NCBI GenBank assembly: GCA_031277435.1
Contig: JAITMI010000363.1
Location: forward strand, 1 to 7,342
DNA: 7,342 bases
DNA from: Pseudomonadales bacterium
GTDB taxonomy: Bacteria > Pseudomonadota > Gammaproteobacteria > Pseudomonadales > Pseudohongiellaceae
Direction of reading: 5' to 3'
Below, piece by piece: positions 1-6,160 of the stretch. The position numbers and the translations under genes are program-made. Every line of letters begins with the position of its first letter. The first letter of the stretch is position 1. The notes below the pieces were generated by a model. The model was not told where the DNA came from. It searched no databases and saw only the letters and a list, made by a program, of their open reading frames with translations.

Positions 1-939
1 GTGCAGGGCGTGTTCGCCGCGCTGGCCGAGCCGCCGCCCGAACTCGAAAGCGCCTTCGATTGTTACAACTATGCCGGTTTACGGCTGAATCTATTTACCA
101 ATGCCCAGGAACCGCCTTACCTGAGCAGCCTCCCCGCCGCCGAACGCGCCAAGGCGCAGGCGCAACTTCGCGCGCTGGCAACCGCGGTGTACGAACAAGG
201 CCGCGCGCGCATGGAACGATTTTTCCAAAATGGCCAAGGGCAGCCCGGCGACGCCAGCGCGCACCTGTACGCCATGCTCTGCAACAACCTGGGCATACGC
301 TACGCCGAGGATAGCCAGCGTTACCGGGAGGCGATTGAACTCCACAAAGCCGGCATCGCCGCCAGTCCATTTCAGGAAAATTACCTCGGCGTTCTGCGTG
401 GTTACGACGCGCTGGATGACTACGCGAACGTCGTCAAAGCCGCGGAAGACCTCTGGCAATTCACAGCGCAACACGGCGAAGTGCCAGATAGCGCCGACTA
501 TTGGGTCGGCCAGATATTCATTGCGCTCTACCATCTTGGCCGCGTCAGCGAAATGCCAGCCTGGCTGGAACGCCTGGCGCACTGGCAACGCCAGAACGAT
601 GAAGACGAAGCGAACCTGTCCCACGCCGCGCTGACCACCCGGCTGTATTTTTGCCAACTGGGCGGCGCGGAACACTACCGCGATATGGCGCTTGCCATTT
701 ATGAACCAATGCGTCAGCAACTGCAAAAAATCGACGATCCGCGCACCCTGATGTACGCTGGCGGCGCCGCCTACCTGCTCGACCGCGAAGCCGAAGCCAA
801 GGTGTTCTACGAAGCCGCGCTGCAACAGCACACGCGCCAGGGAGGCGCCGCGCTGAGCAAGGAGGATCTCACGCTCATCGACAATAAACTGGCGTATTGC
901 AATCAAGTGCTGCGCAAACCCTGGTGGAAAATTTGGTGA
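1..939 (+). CDS. TPR-like helical repeat protein, 5'-partial
   Basis: The frame is open from the first base to a TGA at 937-939, giving 312 visible residues. The GTG at position 1 may be only an internal valine, so I treat the gene as cut by the window edge. The protein is soluble-looking, with no signal peptide or membrane span in the visible part, and is built of amphipathic helix pairs. TPR-like units lie near residues 94-122 (NNLGIRYAED then YREAIELHKAGIAASP), 167-195 (YWVGQIFIALYHLGR then MPAWLERLAHW) and 250-278 (MYAGGAAYLLDREAEAKVFYEAAL). Such repeats usually serve as protein-binding scaffolds; no catalytic motif is visible. It ends in a basic, tryptophan-rich tail (RKPWWKIW). Its stop overlaps the start of the PcfJ-like gene in a TGATG, suggesting translational coupling and a shared role. 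The specific function is unknown. The TPR call is by pattern and could instead be a related alpha-alpha solenoid. Confidence 0.75.
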   Translation: MQGVFAALAEPPPELESAFDCYNYAGLRLNLFTNAQEPPYLSSLPAAERAKAQAQLRALATAVYEQGRARMERFFQNGQGQPGDASAHLYAMLCNNLGIRYAEDSQRYREAIELHKAGIAASPFQENYLGVLRGYDALDDYANVVKAAEDLWQFTAQHGEVPDSADYWVGQIFIALYHLGRVSEMPAWLERLAHWQRQNDEDEANLSHAALTTRLYFCQLGGAEHYRDMALAIYEPMRQQLQKIDDPRTLMYAGGAAYLLDREAEAKVFYEAALQQHTRQGGAALSKEDLTLIDNKLAYCNQVLRKPWWKIW

Positions 940-955
940 TGGAAAGTTTGGTGAT
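926..955 (+). repeat. Tandem 15-base duplication over a start site
   Basis: GGAAAATTTGGTGAT (926-940) is followed directly by GGAAAGTTTGGTGAT (941-955), 14 of 15 bases identical. Each copy contains a purine-rich GGAAA ribosome-site-like block about seven bases before an ATG, whose final G is the next base (941 or 956). In the PcfJ-like frame the unit is five codons, reading ENLVM then ESLVM. The first copy also supplies the TGA that ends the upstream gene. The result is two candidate initiation sites in series at a coupled junction. Confidence 0.85.
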
Positions 956-2156
956 GAGCGCCGCCGCCGCGAGCACTCCCTACGCGCCGCGCAACGCGCT
1001 CAACGCTGGCCAGCTCAAGGCCGGCATCAAGGCGCGCAGCCTCACTCGTGGCGATGATGAAGCAGTACGCGCCTGGCTGCTGAATCATTTTTACCGCCAC
1101 CTCGCTTCCAATTTTGAACCAGTCAATCTAATAAACTCGCTCGGCGAAGCCTGCCAGGCGCTGGGCACGGCAACGCCGCCGAAATGGGTCAGCGCGCGTT
1201 TCGGCGCGGCGAAAACACCGGACGCTCCGCTCGCGCCCGTGGTCTGGATCGACCCCGCCGAGCCGCAACTATTGGCGCTGGAAGCGCAACTGGTGGAATT
1301 TCTCGACGCGCGCAAAGGCACGCGGCTGGAAGGAAAATTGCAGCGCATCAACTGCCCGCAAGCCATCGCGCTATGGCAAAAGGAACACGCCGACATAGAA
1401 CAGCGCCTCGCGCGCGGCTGGCGTCAAAGCCATCCGGAAGCAAGCCGCGCGCTACTGCAAACGCCAGCGGGCCGCTTCGTCGAATTTTTACCAGACAGTC
1501 CCTATCTGCGCGCCGAAATGGCCTTCGAAAGTTACGCCATGCGCCACTGCCTGGGCCAGTTTCACGACCCCAAGGCGCTGACCGGCGGCTACGGCGAACG
1601 CTACGCGGAAGCCATCGAGGCCGGCACGCTGCGCCTCTTGAGCTTTCGTGATGCGAGCGGCCAGCCGCACATCACTCTCAGCCTCAGCGTCAACGCCGCT
1701 GGCAAGCTCGACGTCGATCAAATCAAAGGCAAACAAAATCGCCCGCCCATCGCGCGTTACGTGGACGACGTGCTCGCCTGCCTGAACACGCTACAAACGA
1801 GCGCCTACACCCCGCCCGACGCCATCGTCATGGGCATTGCGCGCACGCCCACGGGCTGGCGGCGCATCGAATACGTAATGGACACCGCCTCGCAAATTCA
1901 ACTCGTCGGTCAATATCCACGCCTGTACCGCCAACTGAGCCAACCCACGGCGGCGGCAGAGTGGCTAGTCGCCGCGCGTCAACCAGAACTCTTGCGCGAA
2001 CGCTGCCACTGTGCCGCCGTGCGCTACGCGGCGCGCGCGCTACTTGGCGTATCCACCAGCGCCGATAACGCCGCGGTCTTTGCCACCGAAGATATACCCT
2101 GGCCACAATATGATGCGTCGTTCCAGAACGAAGCCAAGCGGACCACATCCCCATGA
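939..2156 (+). CDS. PcfJ-like domain protein
   Basis: This 405-residue protein carries the PcfJ-like signature, counted from the ATG at 939: MRHCLGQF at 201-208, then Y222, SFRD at 235-238 followed by a beta-rich HITLSLSV, then QIKGKQNRPP at 261-270 and R273-Y274. The family is named after PcfJ of the enterococcal conjugative plasmid pCF10 and also occurs on proteobacterial chromosomes; its biochemical activity is not established to my knowledge. Residues 1-195 and 290-405 match nothing I recognise; the tail contains a CHC (356-358). The ATG at 939 overlaps the upstream stop as TGATG. A second in-frame ATG at 954 is equally well placed behind a near-identical ribosome site, so the protein may begin five residues later. 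An upstream TTG at 897 is open but lies deep inside the previous gene and is unlikely. The 3' end overlaps the next gene as ATGA. Confidence 0.8.
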   Translation: MESLVMSAAAASTPYAPRNALNAGQLKAGIKARSLTRGDDEAVRAWLLNHFYRHLASNFEPVNLINSLGEACQALGTATPPKWVSARFGAAKTPDAPLAPVVWIDPAEPQLLALEAQLVEFLDARKGTRLEGKLQRINCPQAIALWQKEHADIEQRLARGWRQSHPEASRALLQTPAGRFVEFLPDSPYLRAEMAFESYAMRHCLGQFHDPKALTGGYGERYAEAIEAGTLRLLSFRDASGQPHITLSLSVNAAGKLDVDQIKGKQNRPPIARYVDDVLACLNTLQTSAYTPPDAIVMGIARTPTGWRRIEYVMDTASQIQLVGQYPRLYRQLSQPTAAAEWLVAARQPELLRERCHCAAVRYAARALLGVSTSADNAAVFATEDIPWPQYDASFQNEAKRTTSP

Positions 2157-2776
2157 CGCCGCTGATCCCATTCTTGACGAATTATCTCTTGCGCCGCCCG
2201 CGCTTCACCCCGCGCAAACACGCCGCCCTGCTGCTCGCGCTGCCCTATGCCGAAGCCGCCGCGGCAAACGAATTTTTCGACCCCGCCGCGCAAACGCCGC
2301 CCGCCGCCAGCGGCAGCGCCTTGCGCAACCAGTTGCTGCATCAGCTCGGCCTGCGCGTCGATGCCAGCGACGCCGACGTCAGCGCCCATCTACAACGCCA
2401 CTTCGAACAACAATGGTTCCGCCTGGACCTGCAAGCCCCGCTGCCGGGCGACGACCCGCGCGCCGCGCTCGCCTTCGCCTGCGCGCGCACCACCCTGCTC
2501 GCCCGCGCCGCCATGCTCATGCAGTGGATCACCCCCGAATGCGCCTGGCGCGTGCTGCTGCTCAACGCGCAGCGCGCTCAAGATTGCTTCGACAGTTGGG
2601 ACGACTACGGCCACGCCTTCCTCACCGGCCGCCGCCAATGGCTCGCCGGCCTGCGCGCCGACCTCAGCGGCCCAAGCCTCGACGCTACCACCCTGCGCCG
2701 CTGGCGCGCCCCCGGCGGCGCATGGTTCCGCATACCGTGGCCTGGGTTGCCGGCGTTTGATCCAAGGCATAATTGA
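2153..2776 (+). CDS. DUF1266-like protein
   Basis: The 207-residue product contains a DUF1266-like core at about residues 105-166: an ALAFACARTTLLARAAM helix, then ITPECAW, then the typical FDSWDDYGHAFLTGRRQW block. E. coli YbeR, YbeU and YbeV belong to this family, some encoded beside Sel1-repeat and J-domain proteins; no activity is established for it that I know of. Residues 1-100 are alanine- and arginine-rich with no motif I recognise, and there is no signal peptide or clear membrane span. The start ATG overlaps the preceding stop as ATGA, and the sequence before it (GCGGACCACATCCCC) is a poor ribosome site, so translation probably depends on ribosomes arriving from the PcfJ-like gene. 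The TGA stop leaves 25 bases before the next gene. The domain call is from pattern memory and should be confirmed by profile search. Confidence 0.72.
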   Translation: MTPLIPFLTNYLLRRPRFTPRKHAALLLALPYAEAAAANEFFDPAAQTPPAASGSALRNQLLHQLGLRVDASDADVSAHLQRHFEQQWFRLDLQAPLPGDDPRAALAFACARTTLLARAAMLMQWITPECAWRVLLLNAQRAQDCFDSWDDYGHAFLTGRRQWLAGLRADLSGPSLDATTLRRWRAPGGAWFRIPWPGLPAFDPRHN

Positions 2777-2791
2777 AGCTATTTAACCGAT

Positions 2792-2795
2792 AGGA
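2792..2795 (+). promoter_or_regulatory. Strong ribosome binding site (AGGA)
   Basis: AGGA lies six bases before the ATG at 2802 in an A-rich, unstructured stretch. It is clearly better than the site before the DUF1266-like gene, so the 131-residue protein is probably translated independently and perhaps at a higher level. Confidence 0.65.
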
Positions 2796-2801
2796 AAAAA
2801 A

Positions 2802-3197
2802 ATGAAAATTCTCGGCGCCCTGACGGAACTAAACCCCGAAATCGCTGCCGCGGTACCAATCGCCGCGGCTGCTGGCGGCCTGGACCAATCAATCAAAAAA
2901 CTTGTCACCCGCTATCTGTCACATGGCACCTGCGTTCTGGATGTGATGGAAGCAAGCCCCGACCCGCGTCAGCCCGGCGCCTCCATCGCGGGCGGCGCCA
3001 GCTTGCTTACCGATGGCGTTTGGTCATGGCGCGCGGATTTGGTTGCGTATATCGAGGCTTACTCCATCGCGCTGCCGCCAGCATTTCTGGAAAGCGTGTT
3101 GCTCTCAAACGGCAAACCCCAAACGCCGGAACTTCATGCGTCCATCATCCAGCAAGTCGCTGCGGCTTGGGGCTGGCCGAATCCATTCAGCGCATAA
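2802..3197 (+). CDS. Hypothetical small protein, 131 residues
   Basis: I do not recognise this gene as a named family. The protein is small, soluble-looking and complete. Residues 1-30 are rich in alanine (IAAAVPIAAAAGG), more like a helix than an export signal because charged residues (K2, E9, E13) surround it. Residues 66-97 hold the most characteristic stretch, ASLLTDGVWSWRADLVAYIE followed by AYSIALPPAFL. A 'DG-W-W-DL-Y-Y-LP-F' pattern of this kind is one I associate with small uncharacterised bacterial proteins, some in toxin-immunity neighbourhoods; that link is only a resemblance. It follows the DUF1266-like gene by 25 bases on the same strand with a good AGGA ribosome site, so it is probably the last gene of the same transcript. 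After its TAA comes the convergent gap. Base composition is slightly less GC-rich than the preceding genes. Confidence 0.7.
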   Translation: MKILGALTELNPEIAAAVPIAAAAGGLDQSIKKLVTRYLSHGTCVLDVMEASPDPRQPGASIAGGASLLTDGVWSWRADLVAYIEAYSIALPPAFLESVLLSNGKPQTPELHASIIQQVAAAWGWPNPFSA

Positions 3198-3455
3198 AAA
3201 AGTCCATACTGCCATAGACCGTCCTATACTCTTGGATATATTGGTATAACCAGAAGGCGGCATGGGTTTCATTAGATTTAAAACTTGCGCGCGTATCAAG
3301 CATTTATTTTTGGATAACCGTTAACAATCTTGACGTTTTGGAATGTAAGAAGGTGGCGGTAGAACTCATGCCACGCTCACATCTCCCCATCCACCAGGTA
3401 CTGCCATGCGTTATTCAGTAAGCGCGCAACGCTTCGTATCGCAACCGCGAGCCAT
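3198..3455. other. Convergent intergenic region, relatively AT-rich
   Basis: This 258-base gap separates the plus-strand group from nsrR, which ends toward it. Its first 150 bases are much richer in A and T than the flanking genes. It holds the related words TTGGATATA (3232-3240), TTGGTATAACC (3241-3251) and TTGGATAACC (3310-3319), and an imperfect direct repeat GTCCATACT / GTCCTATACT (3202-3210 and 3221-3230). Two very short ORFs could be read, at 3262-3324 (20 codons) and 3368-3421 (17 codons); I do not call them as genes. The only hairpin noticed, AAGCG/CGCTT at 3420-3434, has a five-base stem and no T-run, so no terminator is called for either gene group. Confidence 0.6.
3215..3242 (+). 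promoter_or_regulatory. Weak candidate promoter in the gap
   Basis: TAGACC (3215-3220; four of six consensus -35 bases) and TATATT (3237-3242; five of six -10 bases) are separated by 16 bases. AGAAGG (3252-3257) and an ATG at 3262 opening a 20-codon frame follow closely. In AT-rich DNA such a pair arises easily by chance, and there is no established gene downstream on this strand. Confidence 0.2.
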
Positions 3456-3887
3456 TTACGCCGTTTTCCGCCGCACGAACACCTGCAATAAGGGATTACG
3501 CACCACATCGTTCAAGGTGTAATTTTCCAATTCTTTGAGAAAACTTTGTTGCGCGTCGCGCAGGATGTGTTTGAGTTTGCACATGCCGTTGATGGCGCAG
3601 GTGTTGGTTTTTACGTCGAAACATTCCACTAATTGTGAGGCTTCAAACGCTTCCACCACGGCGCGCAGGTTGATTTCTTCGGGCTTCATGCCCAAGGTCA
3701 AACCGCCATTGCGGCCTTGCATGGTGTTCAGATAACCCAGGTGCGCCAATTGATGCACCACTTTGCGCAGGTGTTCCTTGGAAATGCCGTAAGCGGTGGA
3801 AATCGTGCTGATGGTTACCGTTTCGCGCGCCGCGCCGGTGAAAATCAAGACGCGCAGCGCGTAATCGGTGTAGTTAGTCAAACGCAT
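3456..3887 (-). CDS. nsrR: Rrf2-family regulator, NsrR type (nitric-oxide sensor)
   Basis: This 143-residue protein is a complete Rrf2-family repressor of usual NsrR length. It starts MRLTNYTDYALR, with a winged helix-turn-helix at about 27-66: ISTAYGISKEHLRKVVHQLA recognition region, then the wing TMQGRNGGLTLG. Three cysteines, C89, C97 and C103 in LVECF-x7-TC-type spacing (C-x7-C-x5-C), match the cluster-binding loop. D8 and R12 match residues reported as the fourth cluster ligand and its partner in Streptomyces NsrR. NsrR proteins hold a [4Fe-4S] cluster that reacts with nitric oxide, releasing DNA and derepressing NO-defence genes. The C-terminal SFLKELENYTLNDVV is also typical. The ATG at 3887 is chosen over a longer open frame to 4181 because the family N-terminus begins exactly there, with GAGGA eight bases upstream; the extension would overlap dinG. 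It lies 89 bases downstream of dinG. IscR is less likely given the cysteine spacing and length. Confidence 0.9.
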   Translation of the reverse strand: MRLTNYTDYALRVLIFTGAARETVTISTISTAYGISKEHLRKVVHQLAHLGYLNTMQGRNGGLTLGMKPEEINLRAVVEAFEASQLVECFDVKTNTCAINGMCKLKHILRDAQQSFLKELENYTLNDVVRNPLLQVFVRRKTA

Positions 3888-3895
3888 GGGATCTG

Positions 3896-3900
3896 TCCTC
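3896..3900 (-). promoter_or_regulatory. nsrR ribosome binding site (GAGGA)
   Basis: On the minus strand GAGGA ends eight bases before the ATG at 3887. It settles the start of nsrR against the longer in-frame extension. Confidence 0.75.
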
Positions 3901-3918
3901 GTTCCCGCTGAGCTGGGG

Positions 3919-3955
3919 ATTATAAAACTGATCCGGCATTTCCCCGGCATCCGGG
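3919..3955 (-). promoter_or_regulatory. Candidate nsrR promoter with phased direct repeat
   Basis: On the minus strand a perfect TATAAT (plus-strand 3919-3924) sits 31 bases before the nsrR ATG. No good -35 hexamer lies 16-18 bases upstream. Instead there is a direct repeat ATGCCGG-GGAA-ATGCCGG (plus-strand 3933-3950), with an 11-base period of about one helical turn. The upstream copy also forms part of an inverted repeat CCCGG-ATG-CCGGG (3943-3955). A -10 without a -35, next to phased repeats, is the layout of a regulated promoter, but the regulator is unknown. The repeat does not resemble the AT-rich NsrR palindrome known from enterobacteria. Confidence 0.4.
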
Positions 3956-3976
3956 CCAAACGCTGTCTGCGCGGCG

Positions 3977-6127
3977 TCAAAAATACTCTCTTGGATAAGG
4001 CGGCAGCGAATCGAGAATGGCGCGGCCGTAGGAGCGGGTGCTCAGGCGCTGGTCCAAAATGGTGATGTGGCCGCGATCGCTTTCGCGGCGCAAGAGGCGG
4101 CCACTGGCTTGCACCAGGCGCAGCGCGGCTTCCGGTACGGAAATTTCCTGAAAGGGATTGCGGCCTTGCGCTTTTACCCATTCGCCGAGCGTGGCGTCTA
4201 CCGGGTCGTTGGGGACGGGGAAGGGAATTTTGGCGATCACGACGTGCGTGCAGTAGTCGCCGGGCAGGTCGATGCCTTCGGCGAGCGAGGCCAGGCCGAA
4301 GATGATGCTGGCCTGGCCCTTGTCCACCGCTTCTTTGTGCAGGCGCAGGAGTTCCTGCTTCGAGTAATCGTCCTGCGCCAGCACTTTGCGGCGGAACAGT
4401 GGATCGAGCCCTTCGGCCACATCGAGTAGCTGCCGCCGCGAACTAAAGAGTACCAGCGCGCCCTTGGGTTCCGTCAATAGGCGCGGCAACAGCTCGATGA
4501 TGGCGCGGGTGTGCGCTTGCGTGTCGCTGGGGTCGAAGCCTTGTTTCGGCAAGCGCAATATCGCCGCTTGCTGATAACTGAAGGGGCTTTGAATGCGGTG
4601 GTAATCGCTCGACGGCGGCAGGCCGCAGCGTTCGGCGAGAAAGGCGAAATTACCCAAAGTGCTGAGCGTGGCCGAGGTGAGTACCGCTCCGTAACAAGTG
4701 TTCCATAAATGCTCTTGCAGCGCCGCCGCCGCCAATACGGGGCTGGTGAACAAACTCACGTCTTGTTGCGCACCCGCGTAAATCTCGTCGTGAAACACCA
4801 GCCAGCGCGCTTCGGGAATCGCGCCCTTGGCGTCGGCGCGGGAAAAATGCAGGCAGCAGAGCGCGGCGGCTTCAACGCGCACTTGCGCGGCGCCGAAGGA
4901 GAGAAACCAGGTTTCGGCCTGCGCTTTATCGACTTCGCCGCCCTCGCCTTCCATGTTGTCCTTGAGAGTCGCCACCACTTTGTCGAGCTTGGCCGCCAGG
5001 CGCGCGAAATCCTGCCCCAGAGCATCGAGCGCCGTGCAAACTTCTGGCGGCGCCACGCCGCCGGTGAATACGAACTGAGCGGTTTCGCCGCGCGCGGAAC
5101 TGCTCTCGGCGCGTTCGGCGAAGGCTTGCAGCAGGAGCAAATTTTCCCGCGCCGCCGCTTGCGCCGATTGCGCCAGATCAACCGCCTCGCGCAGCAAGGG
5201 CGCCAGACGGCTGGGTTCGCTAAGTTGCGCGGCGCCGCGCTGCATCTGCGTGCTCAGTTGTTCCAGCCACTGCGCGCTACTGCCCAGTTTCACTTGATGA
5301 GTGAAATGATTGATGCCCTTGCCCGGCAATTGGTGCGCTTCGTCGAATACGTAGATGGTGTCGGCGGGCGACGGCAGGATTACGCCGCCGCCGAGCGCCA
5401 AGTCAGACAGCACCAGATCGTGATTCGCGACCACGCAGTCCACTTTGTCGAGATCGTTGCGGCTGCGGAAATAACAGCAGGTACTGAAATAGGAACAGCG
5501 ATTGCCGGCGCATTGGCCGTGTTCCACCGCTACCGCGCGCCAGGTGTTGTCATCGAGCACTTGCGGCCAATCGTCGCGGTCGCCCTGCCAGGCGCCGCTG
5601 CTCAATTGCTCCAGCATGTTTTCGTATAACGCGCGTTCCGTTTCGCCCTGCGCTTTGATGTCGGTTTGAAACATATCGCGCAGCGCGTCCAGGCTGGCGT
5701 TGCCGCTATGGCGCAGGAGATTGTCGAGTTTGGCCAGGCAGAGATAGCGCCCGCGGCCCTTGGCCAGCGCGTAGGTGAAGCGCAGGTCGCTGTGTTGCAG
5801 GAGGCTGGGAATGTCCTTGAACAATACTTGTTCCTGCAAGGCCACGGTGGCGGTGGCGATCACCAGTTTTTTGTCGAGCGCCTGCGCCACTGGCAGCGCG
5901 GCCACCAGATACGCCAGGGTTTTGCCGGTGCCGGTGCCGGCTTCCACCACGCAGACGCCGGGCTCATCGCTTTGGCGATGTCCTTCGGCGTCTTGCTCCA
6001 CCGCGCACAGGCTGCGGGCGATTTCGGCGATCATGCGTTTTTGACCGGGCCTGGTCTGCAAGGACTGCTGCTTCAGGATGCTCGAATACGCGCGTTGAAT
6101 GGTTTGTTTGAGTTCGTCCGTCAGCAT
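3977..6127 (-). CDS. dinG: ATP-dependent DNA helicase DinG (XPD/Rad3-like, Fe-S)
   Basis: This 716-residue protein is an SF2 iron-sulfur helicase, equal in length to E. coli DinG, a 5'-3' helicase that unwinds R-loops, D-loops and forked DNA during repair and replication-transcription conflict. Walker A is EAGTGTGKT (62-70). The cluster cysteines C130, C206, C211 and C217 keep the C-x4-C-x5-C spacing of E. coli DinG; an extra C218 follows directly. The Walker B box is DEAH (262-265). Later motifs are LTSATL (483-488), LVLFSSRR (558-565), GLASLAEGIDLPG (611-623) and QASGRLLRR (673-681). All core motifs are intact and no N-terminal exonuclease domain is present, separating it from the Gram-positive DinG type. 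YoaA is the main alternative, but the spacing and length favour DinG. It starts 33 bases after the acyltransferase stop with no good ribosome site, and precedes nsrR on the same strand. No SOS operator is evident just upstream. Confidence 0.9.
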   Translation of the reverse strand: MLTDELKQTIQRAYSSILKQQSLQTRPGQKRMIAEIARSLCAVEQDAEGHRQSDEPGVCVVEAGTGTGKTLAYLVAALPVAQALDKKLVIATATVALQEQVLFKDIPSLLQHSDLRFTYALAKGRGRYLCLAKLDNLLRHSGNASLDALRDMFQTDIKAQGETERALYENMLEQLSSGAWQGDRDDWPQVLDDNTWRAVAVEHGQCAGNRCSYFSTCCYFRSRNDLDKVDCVVANHDLVLSDLALGGGVILPSPADTIYVFDEAHQLPGKGINHFTHQVKLGSSAQWLEQLSTQMQRGAAQLSEPSRLAPLLREAVDLAQSAQAAARENLLLLQAFAERAESSSARGETAQFVFTGGVAPPEVCTALDALGQDFARLAAKLDKVVATLKDNMEGEGGEVDKAQAETWFLSFGAAQVRVEAAALCCLHFSRADAKGAIPEARWLVFHDEIYAGAQQDVSLFTSPVLAAAALQEHLWNTCYGAVLTSATLSTLGNFAFLAERCGLPPSSDYHRIQSPFSYQQAAILRLPKQGFDPSDTQAHTRAIIELLPRLLTEPKGALVLFSSRRQLLDVAEGLDPLFRRKVLAQDDYSKQELLRLHKEAVDKGQASIIFGLASLAEGIDLPGDYCTHVVIAKIPFPVPNDPVDATLGEWVKAQGRNPFQEISVPEAALRLVQASGRLLRRESDRGHITILDQRLSTRSYGRAILDSLPPYPREYF

Positions 6128-6160
6128 GGCGCGGCGCCCATCAAGGGGCGGACAAAAAGT

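Noticed and set aside
91..906. A 271-codon open frame antisense to the TPR-like gene
   Set aside because: It mirrors a GC-rich coding region, has no recognisable motif, and the plus-strand frame has clear repeat architecture and coupled downstream genes.
897..938. Upstream TTG extension of the PcfJ-like gene
   Set aside because: It is a weak start codon buried in the preceding gene; the TGATG at 937-941 or the ATG at 954, both behind GGAAA, are much better placed.
2757..2785. Promoter (TTGATC, 17 bases, TATTTA) before the 131-residue gene
   Set aside because: The -10 match is only three of six, and transcription would begin right at the ribosome site, leaving almost no leader.
3262..3421. 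Two small ORFs (3262-3324 and 3368-3421) as genes
   Set aside because: They are 20 and 17 codons with no recognisable content; the first has a fair ribosome site, but length and lack of comparison do not allow a gene call.
3943..3955. Rho-independent terminator after dinG (CCCGG-ATG-CCGGG)
   Set aside because: The stem is only five bases with a three-base loop, and no T-run follows it on the minus strand.
3888..4181. N-terminal extension of nsrR to a start at 4181
   Set aside because: The extension overlaps the dinG 3' end, is arginine/proline-rich noise, and the Rrf2 family N-terminus begins exactly at the ATG at 3887 behind GAGGA.
4709..5629. A 306-codon frame on the plus strand inside dinG
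   Set aside because: It lies wholly opposite the helicase, whose motifs are intact throughout; the product is low-complexity and unlike any family I know.
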